Positions 5,962-13,959 of a stretch of 16,395 nt of DNA are shown piece after piece (position 1 is the stretch's first letter; each line of letters starts with the position of its first letter). The notes beneath the pieces are model-generated. The model worked only from the letters and a program-made list of their open reading frames with translations, was not told the origin of the DNA and did not search any database. Location: assembly GCA_016931365.1 (NCBI GenBank), contig JAFGEY010000277.1, forward strand, positions 1 to 16,395. Reading direction: 5' to 3'. A program made the translations under genes and the position numbers. The stretch is from Anaerolineae bacterium. GTDB taxonomy: Bacteria > Chloroflexota > Anaerolineae > JAFGEY01.

Positions 5962-6426
5962 CTACCGCCCGCGCCGGACGATGCGCATGCGCATCAGCTC
6001 GCGCTCGATCCGTTCAAAGCCCCAGCGCCTGAAAAATCGTTTGGCATCCTCAAAGCCCGAATGGACGACCAGATCGATGCGCACGCACTCCTTGATCCGC
6101 GCCCGGTTGCGCCCGTAGGCCAAAATCGTCGAGCCGACACCCTGGTTGCGCCGCCCGGCCTCGACGATAAAGTCCTGGAACATCGCATAGGGCGCGCCCT
6201 CCCAGGTGGAGAGGTAATAGCAGATCAGCAGGCAGCCAAAGATGTGTCCCTCGCTCTCAGCGACGACGTATTCGTGATAGCCGCTCTCAATCTGCTGGCG
6301 GATGATTTGCAGCATCCGCTCTTCGGAAGGCAGAGATTCGCGATGCAGGCCGACCAGTTCTCGGATCAGCAGGAGCAGTTGCGGCGCGTCCTGCACCGTC
6401 GCCAGACGAATGGTGGTGTCGCTCAC
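5962..6426 (-). CDS. GNAT family N-acetyltransferase, 154 aa
   Basis: The protein has the GNAT fold: an N-terminal beta strand TIRLATVQDAPQLLLLIREL, a long helix pair, a central EYVVAESEGHIFGCLLICYY, then FQDFIVEAGRRNQGVGSTIL. The last segment holds motif A for acetyl-CoA binding, R-R-N-Q-G-V-G at about residues 92-98. The C-terminal DLVVHSGFEDAKRFFRRWGF is motif B. The substrate is unknown. The start is a GTG at 6426, with GAGGAG six bases upstream. An in-frame ATG at 6540 exists, but it lies upstream of a good promoter (6490-6518), so the shorter protein is the real one. It is the first gene of a two-gene unit with the ICMT-like protein and is divergent from the histidine kinase. Confidence 0.88.
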   Translation of the reverse strand: MSDTTIRLATVQDAPQLLLLIRELVGLHRESLPSEERMLQIIRQQIESGYHEYVVAESEGHIFGCLLICYYLSTWEGAPYAMFQDFIVEAGRRNQGVGSTILAYGRNRARIKECVRIDLVVHSGFEDAKRFFRRWGFERIERELMRMRIVRRGR

Positions 6427-6489
6427 ATTGGACTCCTCATCGATTAAGAGATTATGCGTTTCGATGATACATTTTGCCAGTCGTATTTG

Positions 6490-6518
6490 ATTGTACTCTG
6501 CCGGGCGTGTTCGGTCAA
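6490..6518 (-). promoter_or_regulatory. Sigma70-type promoter of the GNAT/ICMT-like unit
   Basis: On the minus strand, TTGACC (6518-6513) and TACAAT (6495-6490) are exactly 17 bases apart, each with five of six matches. Start near 6483, leader about 57 bases to the GTG at 6426. This promoter lies inside the longest possible ORF and so decides the start codon of the GNAT gene. Confidence 0.75.
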
Positions 6519-6551
6519 GTGCCAGCCAATGCACCCCCAAATTAACCTTCC

Positions 6552-6580
6552 TTGACGCCGCTTTGTTTTATGTGTATACT
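6552..6580 (+). promoter_or_regulatory. Sigma70-type promoter of the histidine kinase gene
   Basis: TTGACG (6552-6557) and TATACT (6575-6580) are 17 bases apart, each with five of six matches. Start near 6587 with a leader of about 59 bases. Its -35 box is 33 bases from the -35 box of the divergent GNAT promoter, so one regulator could affect both. Confidence 0.75.
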
Positions 6581-6645
6581 GTCTCTAGCATTGCCTTGTT
6601 TTGACGCTTTCTGCCAGAATGCCATTCCGGAATTGATGGGGGAGC

Positions 6646-9600
6646 ATGCGTTTTCAATTGCTGGGCGAATGGGGAAAACCATACTTTGAGCCGCCGCAAC
6701 GCTTGCTGGGCTTTTTGCTTTTGTCGATCTATGGTCTGATCCTGGTCATCCTGTTCGTCCGTATCATCGCCAGCTATGTCCAGCGCCGCCAGGAATTTCG
6801 CGGCACCTGGACGGCCAAAGCATTGTGGTTGATCGCCTGGCTGGTGTTGAGCGTCCTGCTGGCCAACACCTTTATCGTCGAATGGCCCGTCGACAGCATC
6901 TCCAAGGGGCTGGCGCCCGGACGCGAAGCGCTGGCCCTTTTTGCTTTTGTGCCGATCACGATCGCTGCCGCGCAATTTGGCGCAGGCGGCGCGATGCTGG
7001 CCGGTCTGGCCAGCGGTTGGGTCAGCGGCGCGTATGATACCACCCGCCTGACCCAGATTTTCGAGATCGGCGCGCTTGGGCTGCTCGTCTCACTGCTGCT
7101 CTACCAGGATTACAAAGGACGCCTGGGCTACATTCTGCGCCAACCGCTGATCGCCGTGCCCTGGGCCGGGATGACGATCTGGCTGCTCGGCGTTTTTTCT
7201 ATTTATGCCTACACCAATGCCGATCTGTCGACACTGTCTGCCGTCAACAACAGCATCACTACTGCCATCGCCAACCTGCCCGTGGTACTGGTCAAATCGC
7301 TCATCGCCGGTGCGATCTTGCAAATCGCCTATGCGCTGCTGCCCAAACTGCGCGCCGTGCAGATCCCCACGCGCATCCCGCCCTACGCGCGCAGCATCAG
7401 CCTGCGTTTTCTCTTTTTTTTCCTGCCCGCCGCCGCACTGACCCTGGCGATCATCCTCTATGCGATGATGGCCCAGTCCCTGCGCATCGCCACCGACCAG
7501 ACGATCAGCCAGGTGGCGCACGTGGCGCGCAACGTGTCCATCCAGCTGCCCTTCTTTCCCTGGACCGGACAGTCGCTCCTGAGCTGGATCGCCACCGATG
7601 CCAAACTACAAAGCGCCGAGTACAAAGATCAAGAGGCGGCGCTCAAAGAGGGCATGAAAACGATGCCCTTTTTCAACCAGATTGCACTGGTGGAGAAGGA
7701 TGATCTGTTGCCCGACGGCCAGGAGAGCGGCCAATTGACGCTGCGCATCGTCGGCGCGCCGCCCGAATCGCAGATGGAGTTGATGGTCACAGAAGAGGAA
7801 ATGGACCTGCTCAAACTCACCCTGCGTGACGGCTCGATACAGATCACGCCGGTGCATAAAAACTGGAACGAGCAGCCGATTATCTCGTTCATTGTGCCGG
7901 TGGCAAGCCAGATCGTCGGCGGCGAGATCGTCGGCGCGCTGATCGGGCGGGTGCACATTGCCGACAATTTTCAGCTTCAGGGCATGATTAACAACTTGCA
8001 GCCCCCCAGCGAATCGGATCGCAACCGGGGCATCGGCTTTTTAGTCGACGAGCAAAACCGCATCGTCGCCGACCCGGACACCGCGCGCATCCTGGGAACG
8101 TGGACGGTCAATGCCGATCCGCTGCTGATCCACGAAACGGACAACCCGCTGGCGACGGTTTACGAAGATCGCCACAGCCTGGACGGCACGCGGCAGTTGG
8201 TGTATGTGCTGCGCACCGAAGGTGTGCTGTGGCGCATCGTCGTCATCCGGCCCTACGAAAATGTGCTCACCCAGGCCACCGAAATCTCGTCGCCGCTGCT
8301 GATCCTCTTTATGGTCGCTGGCGTCATCGCCTCAATCAGCGTGCCGATCTTTACTGCCCAGCTGACCCGACCTTTGCAGCGGCTTTCGCAAGCCGCCAGC
8401 GAGATCGCCGACAACCGGCTGGACATTCCGGTCAACGTGGCCGGCGAAGACGAAGTGGGGCAGTTGGGGCGATCTTTTGAACAGATGCGCCAGCGGCTCC
8501 AGGAACGGATGTCCGAGCTTTCCCTGCTGCTCGAAATCAGCCAAAAGGTCTCGGCCAGCATCGAGTTGGAGCCTTCACTGATGCCGATTCTGGAAGGCGC
8601 TGTCCAAGCTACCGAAGGCGTCGCCGCGCGCATGATCTTGCTCGACGCGCATGGCGTGCAAGACAAAGCGATCAACTATGGCCAGCTCCAGGTCCAGCAG
8701 GCCCTCATCCGCCTCGACGGAGTGGTCGATACGATCGTCAAACGCAACAAAGAGCTGGCGATCAACGACATCACCCACGTCGGGCCGTCCACGCTGGTCG
8801 ATCTGCTGCGCGTGGGCATTCACGCCGTGGTCGGCCTGCCGCTGCGCCTTCAGGATCGCGTGACCGGCGTGCTGTGGGTATGCTATGCCCAGGGGCGCGC
8901 TTTTGACGACTCGGACATGCGCTTTCTATACACTCTGGCTGGGCAGGCCGCCGTCGTTGCTGCAAACGCGCGCCTTTTTGAAGACGTACAGCAAGAGCAA
9001 AGCCGCCTGAAAGCAATCCTCAACAGCACCAATGACGTGGTCATCGTCGTTGACGGGCAGGAGCGCGTCTTGCTGTCCAACCCTGCCGCGCACCAGACCT
9101 ATGGCCTGGTCGACGAGGACGTGATCGGCCGGCCGGCGCAGCGGGCCATCCCCGACAAGGCGCTGCTCTCCCTGCTCACCCGGCCAATGGAGCAAGAAAG
9201 CGCTCTCACCGACGAAGTCCACGCGCCGGATGGGCGTACCTTTTCGGCCAGTGTCTCGTCGCTGTCTACCGGCGGGCGGGTGGTCACGCTGCGCGACATT
9301 ACCTACCTCAAAGAACTCGACCAGATGAAGTCGGACTTTGTGAACACCGTCTCGCACGACCTGCGCTCGCCGCTGACCTATATGCGCGGCTATACGACCA
9401 TGATCCCGATGGTCGGCGAGGTGAACGACAAGCAGCAGGGCTTTGTTGAAAAGATCATCGGCGGCATCGAGCAGATGACGGTGTTGATCGACGACCTGCT
9501 GGACATCGGCAAGATCGAGGCAGGCGTGGGCGTCGAGATCGAACGCTGCTGGCTGCCAGGGGTGATCCAGGCCGTCGTCGACGATCTGGGAGGGCGCGCC

Positions 9601-10038
9601 GCCGAAAAACAGATCAAACTGAACGCCTCGCTGCCGCTCGATGTCCCGCCGACGATGGCCGACAACACGCTGGTTCGTCAGGCAATCCAGAATCTGGTCG
9701 ACAATGCGCTCAAGTACACGCCCGGCCCCGGCCAGGTCGATGTTTTGCTGCAGGCAAACAATGATTTTCTGATCGTCCGCGTGCGCGACACGGGCATTGG
9801 CATTGCCACTGAGCACCAGCGCCGCCTCTTTGAAAAGTTCTATCGCATCAAACGGCGCGATACGGTGCATATCAAAGGCACCGGGCTGGGCCTGGCCATC
9901 GTCAAGTCGATCGCCGAACGGCACAAAGGCCGCGTGTGGATCGAAAGCAAGCTGGGTGAAGGCAGCACATTCTACTTTGCCATCCCGCTCATCTCGCCGG
10001 ATGAACAATCAGTGCGAACCACTGATGAACACCAATAA
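6646..10038 (+). CDS. Large membrane sensor histidine kinase (HAMP-GAF-PAS-HisKA-HATPase), 1130 aa
   Basis: The first ~230 residues hold about six hydrophobic helices (MASE1-like layout). A further helix lies around 250-275 (LRFLFFFLPAAALTLAIILY), followed by an extracytoplasmic region of about 270 residues that may be Cache-like, and a membrane helix before residue 575. Then come a HAMP linker starting RPLQRLSQAASEIADNRLD, a GAF domain (about 645-775), a PAS domain (about 787-890), and HisKA with His904 in VSHDLRSPLTYMRGY. The HATPase domain has the N box NLVDNALKY from 1016, G1 DTGIGIA at 1048 and G2 GTGLGLAI at 1078. All catalytic motifs are intact, so it should autophosphorylate. The signal is unknown. 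No response regulator is encoded nearby. The ATG at 6646 is the first possible start after an in-frame TGA (6634); the GGGGGAG upstream is very close to it. Transcription may continue into the SbcC-like gene. Confidence 0.92.
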   Translation: MRFQLLGEWGKPYFEPPQRLLGFLLLSIYGLILVILFVRIIASYVQRRQEFRGTWTAKALWLIAWLVLSVLLANTFIVEWPVDSISKGLAPGREALALFAFVPITIAAAQFGAGGAMLAGLASGWVSGAYDTTRLTQIFEIGALGLLVSLLLYQDYKGRLGYILRQPLIAVPWAGMTIWLLGVFSIYAYTNADLSTLSAVNNSITTAIANLPVVLVKSLIAGAILQIAYALLPKLRAVQIPTRIPPYARSISLRFLFFFLPAAALTLAIILYAMMAQSLRIATDQTISQVAHVARNVSIQLPFFPWTGQSLLSWIATDAKLQSAEYKDQEAALKEGMKTMPFFNQIALVEKDDLLPDGQESGQLTLRIVGAPPESQMELMVTEEEMDLLKLTLRDGSIQITPVHKNWNEQPIISFIVPVASQIVGGEIVGALIGRVHIADNFQLQGMINNLQPPSESDRNRGIGFLVDEQNRIVADPDTARILGTWTVNADPLLIHETDNPLATVYEDRHSLDGTRQLVYVLRTEGVLWRIVVIRPYENVLTQATEISSPLLILFMVAGVIASISVPIFTAQLTRPLQRLSQAASEIADNRLDIPVNVAGEDEVGQLGRSFEQMRQRLQERMSELSLLLEISQKVSASIELEPSLMPILEGAVQATEGVAARMILLDAHGVQDKAINYGQLQVQQALIRLDGVVDTIVKRNKELAINDITHVGPSTLVDLLRVGIHAVVGLPLRLQDRVTGVLWVCYAQGRAFDDSDMRFLYTLAGQAAVVAANARLFEDVQQEQSRLKAILNSTNDVVIVVDGQERVLLSNPAAHQTYGLVDEDVIGRPAQRAIPDKALLSLLTRPMEQESALTDEVHAPDGRTFSASVSSLSTGGRVVTLRDITYLKELDQMKSDFVNTVSHDLRSPLTYMRGYTTMIPMVGEVNDKQQGFVEKIIGGIEQMTVLIDDLLDIGKIEAGVGVEIERCWLPGVIQAVVDDLGGRAAEKQIKLNASLPLDVPPTMADNTLVRQAIQNLVDNALKYTPGPGQVDVLLQANNDFLIVRVRDTGIGIATEHQRRLFEKFYRIKRRDTVHIKGTGLGLAIVKSIAERHKGRVWIESKLGEGSTFYFAIPLISPDEQSVRTTDEHQ

Positions 10039-10057
10039 AATGCCCGGTCTCTCAACC

Positions 10058-10113
10058 TTTCACATTTGACGTTTGACGCATCACGTTTCACATTTCACGT
10101 CTAGCGTTTCACG
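10058..10113 (+). repeat. Array of eight TTTCACG-type heptamers before the sbcC-like gene
   Basis: Eight contiguous seven-base units fill 10058-10113 without gaps. Variants are TTTCACA, TTTGACG (twice), CATCACG, TTTCACG and TCTAGCG. The last G of the array is also the first base of the GGAG ribosome binding site of the next gene. The family is the reverse complement of the array at 12691-12746. Confidence 0.75.
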
Positions 10114-10122
10114 GAGCCCCCG

Positions 10123-12690
10123 ATGATTCCCCACCGACTGTATATGCGCAATTTTATGTGCTACCGCGAGCAATCGCTCGACCTGCGCGGCATTGGCCTG
10201 GCCTGCCTCACCGGCGACAATGGGCACGGCAAATCGGCCGTTCTCGATGCGATGACCTGGGCCTTGTGGGGTTATTCGCGGCTTGGCGCGCGGCGCGACG
10301 ATGAATTGATCCATCTCGGCCAGACCGAGATGGAGGTCGAATTCGAGTTCGGGCTTGGCGCGCAGGTCTATCGCGTGCTGCGCAAGCGCGACGGCCGCAA
10401 ACGGGGCAGCACCAGCCTCGAACTGCAGGGCTGGGACGTTTCAGCACAGCGCTTTCGCCCGCTCACCGAGCCGACGAGCACCAAGACCCAGCAGGCGATC
10501 ATCACCCTGCTGCGGATGGACTATGACACCTTTATCAACTCGGCTTTTTTGCTGCAAGGCCGCGCCGACGAGTTCACCGTCAAACCGGCGGGCGAGCGCA
10601 AGCGCGTGCTGGGCAGCATCCTCGGGCTGGACATCTATGCCGAGTACGAACAGGCCGCACGCCAGACCGTGCGCGACAAAAAGGCCCGCGCCGATCAACT
10701 TGTTGCTGCGGTCGAGCAGATTGACCACGAGCTGGCCCGCGAAGGCGAGTACAAAGCCGCCGCCAAGGCCGCTGAGACCGAACTGGCTCGCCTGAAAGAT
10801 GAGCGCGAGGCGGTCGAGAAGTGTTACGAGCAGGCCCGCGCCGACCTGCAAGAAGCCGAATTGGCCCAGCAGCAGCTTGCCGATCTCGAGCGGCGCATCC
10901 AGCAAGCGCAAATCGAGATCGACCGCCTGGACGGGGACCGCGCCACGCACCAGGCCCGCCTCGACGCGCTGCAGGACGCACTGGCCCACGCCGACGCGAT
11001 CGCGCAGGGGTTTGCCGATTACGAACAGGCCATCGCCCAAAACGAGGCCCTCAACGCCAGGCTTGGCGAGATGGTGGCCCTGCGCGACCGTCGCAGCGCG
11101 CTCGAAGGAACGTTTGTCCAGGCCCGGCACGCGTTGGACGGGCAGCGCATCATTGCCACAGAGCAGGTCCGCCAGCTTGAACAGACTGCCAGCGCCCTCG
11201 ACCACGAGCCCGAGTGGGATGCCCTGCGCGTCGAGTTGACGCGGCTGGACGAAAAAGAAACCGAGCGCACCCAGGCCCAACAGGATCTGCAAACCCTCGG
11301 CGCGCAAATCGCCACCCTGCAGACCGAAAACAAGCAGGCCGAACAGGACGCCGAGCAGATCAAGGGCAAGATTGCCCTGCTGGAGGCCAGCGCCGCCGCT
11401 GATCAGGCCGTCTGTCCTCTGTGCGGCCAGCCGCTGGCGGCCGACGGCTGCGCCCGGCTGACCACCAGCCTGCACGCCGACCTGGAGCAAAAACGCGAGG
11501 AATATCGCAGCCGAAACATCCAGATCAACCTGGCCACGCAGCAGGCCAAGGCGGTTCAGGAACGTATCAAGGCGAGCGAGCAGACCTTACGCGGGCGGGC
11601 GGCCTTGCAGCGCAAAGAAGCCGCTCTGGCTCACATCATCGAAGAAGCGCGCGCGGCCCAGAGCGATCTTGAAAGGGTGCAAACCGAACTCGAACGGATC
11701 GAGACCCAACTCAAAGCCAACGCCTTTGCCCAGGACGTTCAGGCCGATCTGGCCCAAGTCGAAGCTGAGTTGGCCGAGCTGGGTTACGATGCCGATGCGC
11801 ACGGACGAGTCAAAGCCGAGATCGAACGGTTGCGCTCTTTCCAGGCGCAAATGCAAACTTTGCAGGAAGCCAGATCGAGCATCGATACGGTGCAACTGGC
11901 GATGAAACAACTCGATGCGCAGCGTATCGAGATTCAACAGCGCATCGATGCAGACCAGGTGCAAGCCGGCCCATTGGCTCCGATCACCGCGCGCCTGCCC
12001 GAACTGCGCGAAAAAGCGATCAAGGCCCAGCAATCCCTGGAAGCCGCTCACAACCAGGAGCAGGATGCCAACCTGCGTCTGGGCGCGGCGCGCAGCAAGG
12101 TTGACTATTGTGCCGACCTGCACCGCCAGCGCGCCAGGCGTCGCGAGGAAGAAAAGAGCCTGCGCCAGGAGCAGGGCATTTACCAGGAATTGCAGGAGGC
12201 ATTTGGCAAAAACGGCGTCCAGGCGATGCTGATCGAGACGGCGATCCCCGACATCGAAGAGGAGGCCAACCGCCTGTTGGCGCGGATGACCGCCAGGCAG
12301 ATGCAGGTGCGCTTTGAGACGCAGCGCGATACCAAAAAGGGCGACACGATCGAGACGCTGGACATCCACATCGCCGACGCGTTGGGTACGCGCAGCTATG
12401 AAACCTATTCCGGCGGCGAGCGTTACCGGGTCAATTTCGCCATCCGCATTGCCCTCAGCAAGCTGCTTGCCCGTCGTGCCGGGGCCAGGCTGGAGATGCT
12501 GGTCATCGACGAGGGCTTTGGCACGCAGGACGCACAGGGCCGCGACGGCATCCTCGCTGCGATCAATGCTGTCAGCAACGATTTCGGCTGTATCCTGGTG
12601 ATCACCCACATCGATGAACTCAAGGACGCTTTTAGCACGCGAATCGAAGTGAAAAAGGGCGGAGAAGGATCCGAGATCACCATCGTCTGA
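10123..12690 (+). CDS. sbcC: SbcC/Rad50-like SMC-family ATPase, 855 aa
   Basis: This is a Rad50/SbcC-type ATPase of double-strand-break and hairpin processing, which normally works with the nuclease SbcD/Mre11. The N-terminal lobe has Walker A GDNGHGKS (31-38) and a Q-loop region at FINSAFLLQGRADEFTVKPA. Long coiled coils rich in Gln, Glu, Ala and Arg run from about 170 to 700, interrupted at the apex by the zinc hook CPLCGQPL (Cys431, Cys434), which dimerises through a shared metal. The C-terminal lobe has the ABC signature SGGER (763-767), Walker B ending in Asp796-Glu797 (LVIDEGFGTQD) and the switch His in ITHIDEL. GGAG six bases upstream supports the ATG. The length is shorter than E. coli SbcC (about 1050 aa) but complete. 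No sbcD is present within the window. Heptamer arrays flank both ends. Confidence 0.92.
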   Translation: MIPHRLYMRNFMCYREQSLDLRGIGLACLTGDNGHGKSAVLDAMTWALWGYSRLGARRDDELIHLGQTEMEVEFEFGLGAQVYRVLRKRDGRKRGSTSLELQGWDVSAQRFRPLTEPTSTKTQQAIITLLRMDYDTFINSAFLLQGRADEFTVKPAGERKRVLGSILGLDIYAEYEQAARQTVRDKKARADQLVAAVEQIDHELAREGEYKAAAKAAETELARLKDEREAVEKCYEQARADLQEAELAQQQLADLERRIQQAQIEIDRLDGDRATHQARLDALQDALAHADAIAQGFADYEQAIAQNEALNARLGEMVALRDRRSALEGTFVQARHALDGQRIIATEQVRQLEQTASALDHEPEWDALRVELTRLDEKETERTQAQQDLQTLGAQIATLQTENKQAEQDAEQIKGKIALLEASAAADQAVCPLCGQPLAADGCARLTTSLHADLEQKREEYRSRNIQINLATQQAKAVQERIKASEQTLRGRAALQRKEAALAHIIEEARAAQSDLERVQTELERIETQLKANAFAQDVQADLAQVEAELAELGYDADAHGRVKAEIERLRSFQAQMQTLQEARSSIDTVQLAMKQLDAQRIEIQQRIDADQVQAGPLAPITARLPELREKAIKAQQSLEAAHNQEQDANLRLGAARSKVDYCADLHRQRARRREEEKSLRQEQGIYQELQEAFGKNGVQAMLIETAIPDIEEEANRLLARMTARQMQVRFETQRDTKKGDTIETLDIHIADALGTRSYETYSGGERYRVNFAIRIALSKLLARRAGARLEMLVIDEGFGTQDAQGRDGILAAINAVSNDFGCILVITHIDELKDAFSTRIEVKKGGEGSEITIV

Positions 12691-12746
12691 CGTGGCACGT
12701 GGCACGTGGCACGTGAAACGTGAAACGTGAGACGTGAAGCGTGAGG
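12691..12746 (+). repeat. Array of eight CGTGAAA-type heptamers after the sbcC-like gene
   Basis: Eight contiguous seven-base units start on the first base after the TGA of the SbcC-like gene: CGTGGCA three times, CGTGAAA twice, then CGTGAGA, CGTGAAG and CGTGAGG. All share CGTGRNR. They are the reverse complement of the TTTCACG family at 10058-10113, so the two arrays form an imperfect inverted pair around the gene. Confidence 0.8.
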
Positions 12747-12760
12747 AAGGGAAAGGGGCA

Positions 12761-12826
12761 ATGGATTACGCAAGTTGGGGGCAGAGTTTGCCACAAGAGA
12801 TCACCGGAGACTCACTATGGAATTGA
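12761..12826 (+). pseudogene. N-terminal relic of a four-helix-bundle (S23/TIGR02436-like) protein
   Basis: An ATG with AAAGGGG just upstream opens a 21-codon frame, MDYASWGQSLPQEITGDSLW plus N, then TGA. The pattern D-Y-x-x-W-x-x-S-x-P-x-E-I-x-x-D-S-L-W is, from memory, the start of small four-helix-bundle proteins related to the 23S rRNA intervening-sequence protein, usually about 120 residues. In those the sequence continues with an A-Y-R-L-A-L-F helix, which is absent here in any frame. I read this as a relic left by deletion, not a working micropeptide. The rest of 12827-12885 shows nothing recognisable. Confidence 0.5.
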
Positions 12827-12892
12827 AAAACGTCCCAATGCCTTGATCGATCTTTACGCATCATATATCAATTCATAAAAGGAGGATATATT

Positions 12893-13888
12893 ATGGAATA
12901 CCGCCAACTGGGAAAGTCTGACCTTTACGTTTCAACGCTGTGCGTCGGCTGCTGGGTGTTTGCCGGCGAAAGCTGGGGCGAGCAGCCCGAAGCGGATTCG
13001 ATCGCCACCGTGCACGCCGCGCTCGACAGCGGGGTCAACTTTTTTGACAGCGCCGAGGGCTACGGCGCGGGCAAAAGCGAAGAGGTGCTGGGCAAAGCGC
13101 TCATCGGGCGGCGCGATAAGGCGATCGTTGCCACCAAGGTCAGTCCCAACAACGCGCTGCCCGCCACGCTGCGCGATCACCTGGAAACCAGCCTGCGCCT
13201 TTTGCAAACCGACTATGTCGACCTGTACCTCGTCCACTGGCCGTTGATCGGACACCCTATCGCCCCGACAATGGCTTTGCTGGACGATCTCAAGCGCGAG
13301 GGCAAGATTCGCGCCATTGGGGTGAGCAATTTCGGCCCGGAAAACCTGGCCGAGCTGCTCCAGACCGGCGTCCGGGTCGATGCCAACCAGTGCGGCTACA
13401 ACCTGCTCACGCGCGCGGTCGAGTTTGAGGTGCTGCCCCTTTGCCGCCGCAACGGGATCAGCTTGACCACCTATATGCCGCTGATGCAAGGCATCCTCGC
13501 CGGCAAGTGGGCTACTGTCGATGATATTCCCCCGTTCCGCCGCCGCACGCGGCACTTTAGGCGCGATCGCCCCGGCACACGGCACAGCGGGCCCGGCGTC
13601 GAAGCCGAACTGATCGCCGCGCTGGATGAACTCCGCGCCGTCGCCGCCGAACTGGGCCAGCCGATGGCCGACGTGGCTCTGGCCTGGATCGCCGCCCAAG
13701 TGGGCGTCGCCAGCGTGATCGCCGGCGCGCGCCGCCCCGACCAGATCGAACGCAACGCTCGCGGCATCGTCCTCAGGCTGGACGCCGACGCAATTGCCCG
13801 GTTGAACGCGGCCAGCGAGCCGATCAAGCAAAAGCTCGGCCCCAACCTTGACATGTGGGACGAGGGCGAAGACGCGCGCTCGCGTTGA
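12893..13888 (+). CDS. Aldo/keto reductase, 331 aa
   Basis: A soluble NAD(P)H-dependent oxidoreductase of the aldo/keto reductase superfamily ((beta/alpha)8 barrel). The start MEYRQLGKSDLYVSTLCVG is typical, and the catalytic tetrad is complete: Asp52 and Tyr57 in NFFDSAEGYGAGKSEEVLG, Lys82 in IVATKVSP, and His115 in DLYLVHWPL. The GVSNFGPENL and CGYNLLTRAVE segments follow as usual. A cofactor-binding region, ASVIAGARRPDQIERNA, sits near the C-terminus. The length is normal for the family. The substrate cannot be inferred. AAAGGAGG about seven bases upstream gives an excellent ribosome binding site. No clear promoter was found. It is followed by a hairpin repeat and the Mpg gene, 71 bases away. 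Confidence 0.93.
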   Translation: MEYRQLGKSDLYVSTLCVGCWVFAGESWGEQPEADSIATVHAALDSGVNFFDSAEGYGAGKSEEVLGKALIGRRDKAIVATKVSPNNALPATLRDHLETSLRLLQTDYVDLYLVHWPLIGHPIAPTMALLDDLKREGKIRAIGVSNFGPENLAELLQTGVRVDANQCGYNLLTRAVEFEVLPLCRRNGISLTTYMPLMQGILAGKWATVDDIPPFRRRTRHFRRDRPGTRHSGPGVEAELIAALDELRAVAAELGQPMADVALAWIAAQVGVASVIAGARRPDQIERNARGIVLRLDADAIARLNAASEPIKQKLGPNLDMWDEGEDARSR

Positions 13889-13908
13889 GCAAGAGAAACA
13901 GGATGTTG

Positions 13909-13947
13909 AGGATGAACAGGATGTGCGTCGAAAATCCTGTTCATCCT
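13909..13947. repeat. 14-bp perfect inverted repeat between akr and mpg
   Basis: AGGATGAACAGGAT (13909-13922) is complemented exactly by ATCCTGTTCATCCT (13934-13947) around an 11-base loop. Both arms are built from AGGAT/CAGGAT pieces of the kind often seen as short dispersed intergenic repeats. No T-run follows, so it is not a classical terminator. It may separate or stabilise transcripts of the flanking genes. Confidence 0.8.
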
Positions 13948-13959
13948 GTGCGTTTTGAG

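Noticed and set aside
6426..6540. Longer GNAT protein starting at the ATG at 6540
   Set aside because: A good promoter lies inside this stretch and the extra N-terminus has no GNAT character. The GTG at 6426 has a good ribosome binding site.
10058..10113. Heptamer array as a CRISPR array
   Set aside because: Units are seven bases, contiguous and without spacers. No cas genes are present.
8926..12705. Long minus-strand open frames (8926-10008, 10441-11490, 11587-12705)
   Set aside because: They are antisense shadows of the histidine kinase and the SbcC-like gene. Their composition is atypical and they show no recognisable motifs.
12838..12886. Promoter-like boxes just before the aldo/keto reductase (TTGATC/TATATC, TTTACG/TAAAAG)
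   Set aside because: Spacing is 15 bases in one case, and in the other the -10 overlaps the ribosome binding site. Neither is convincing.
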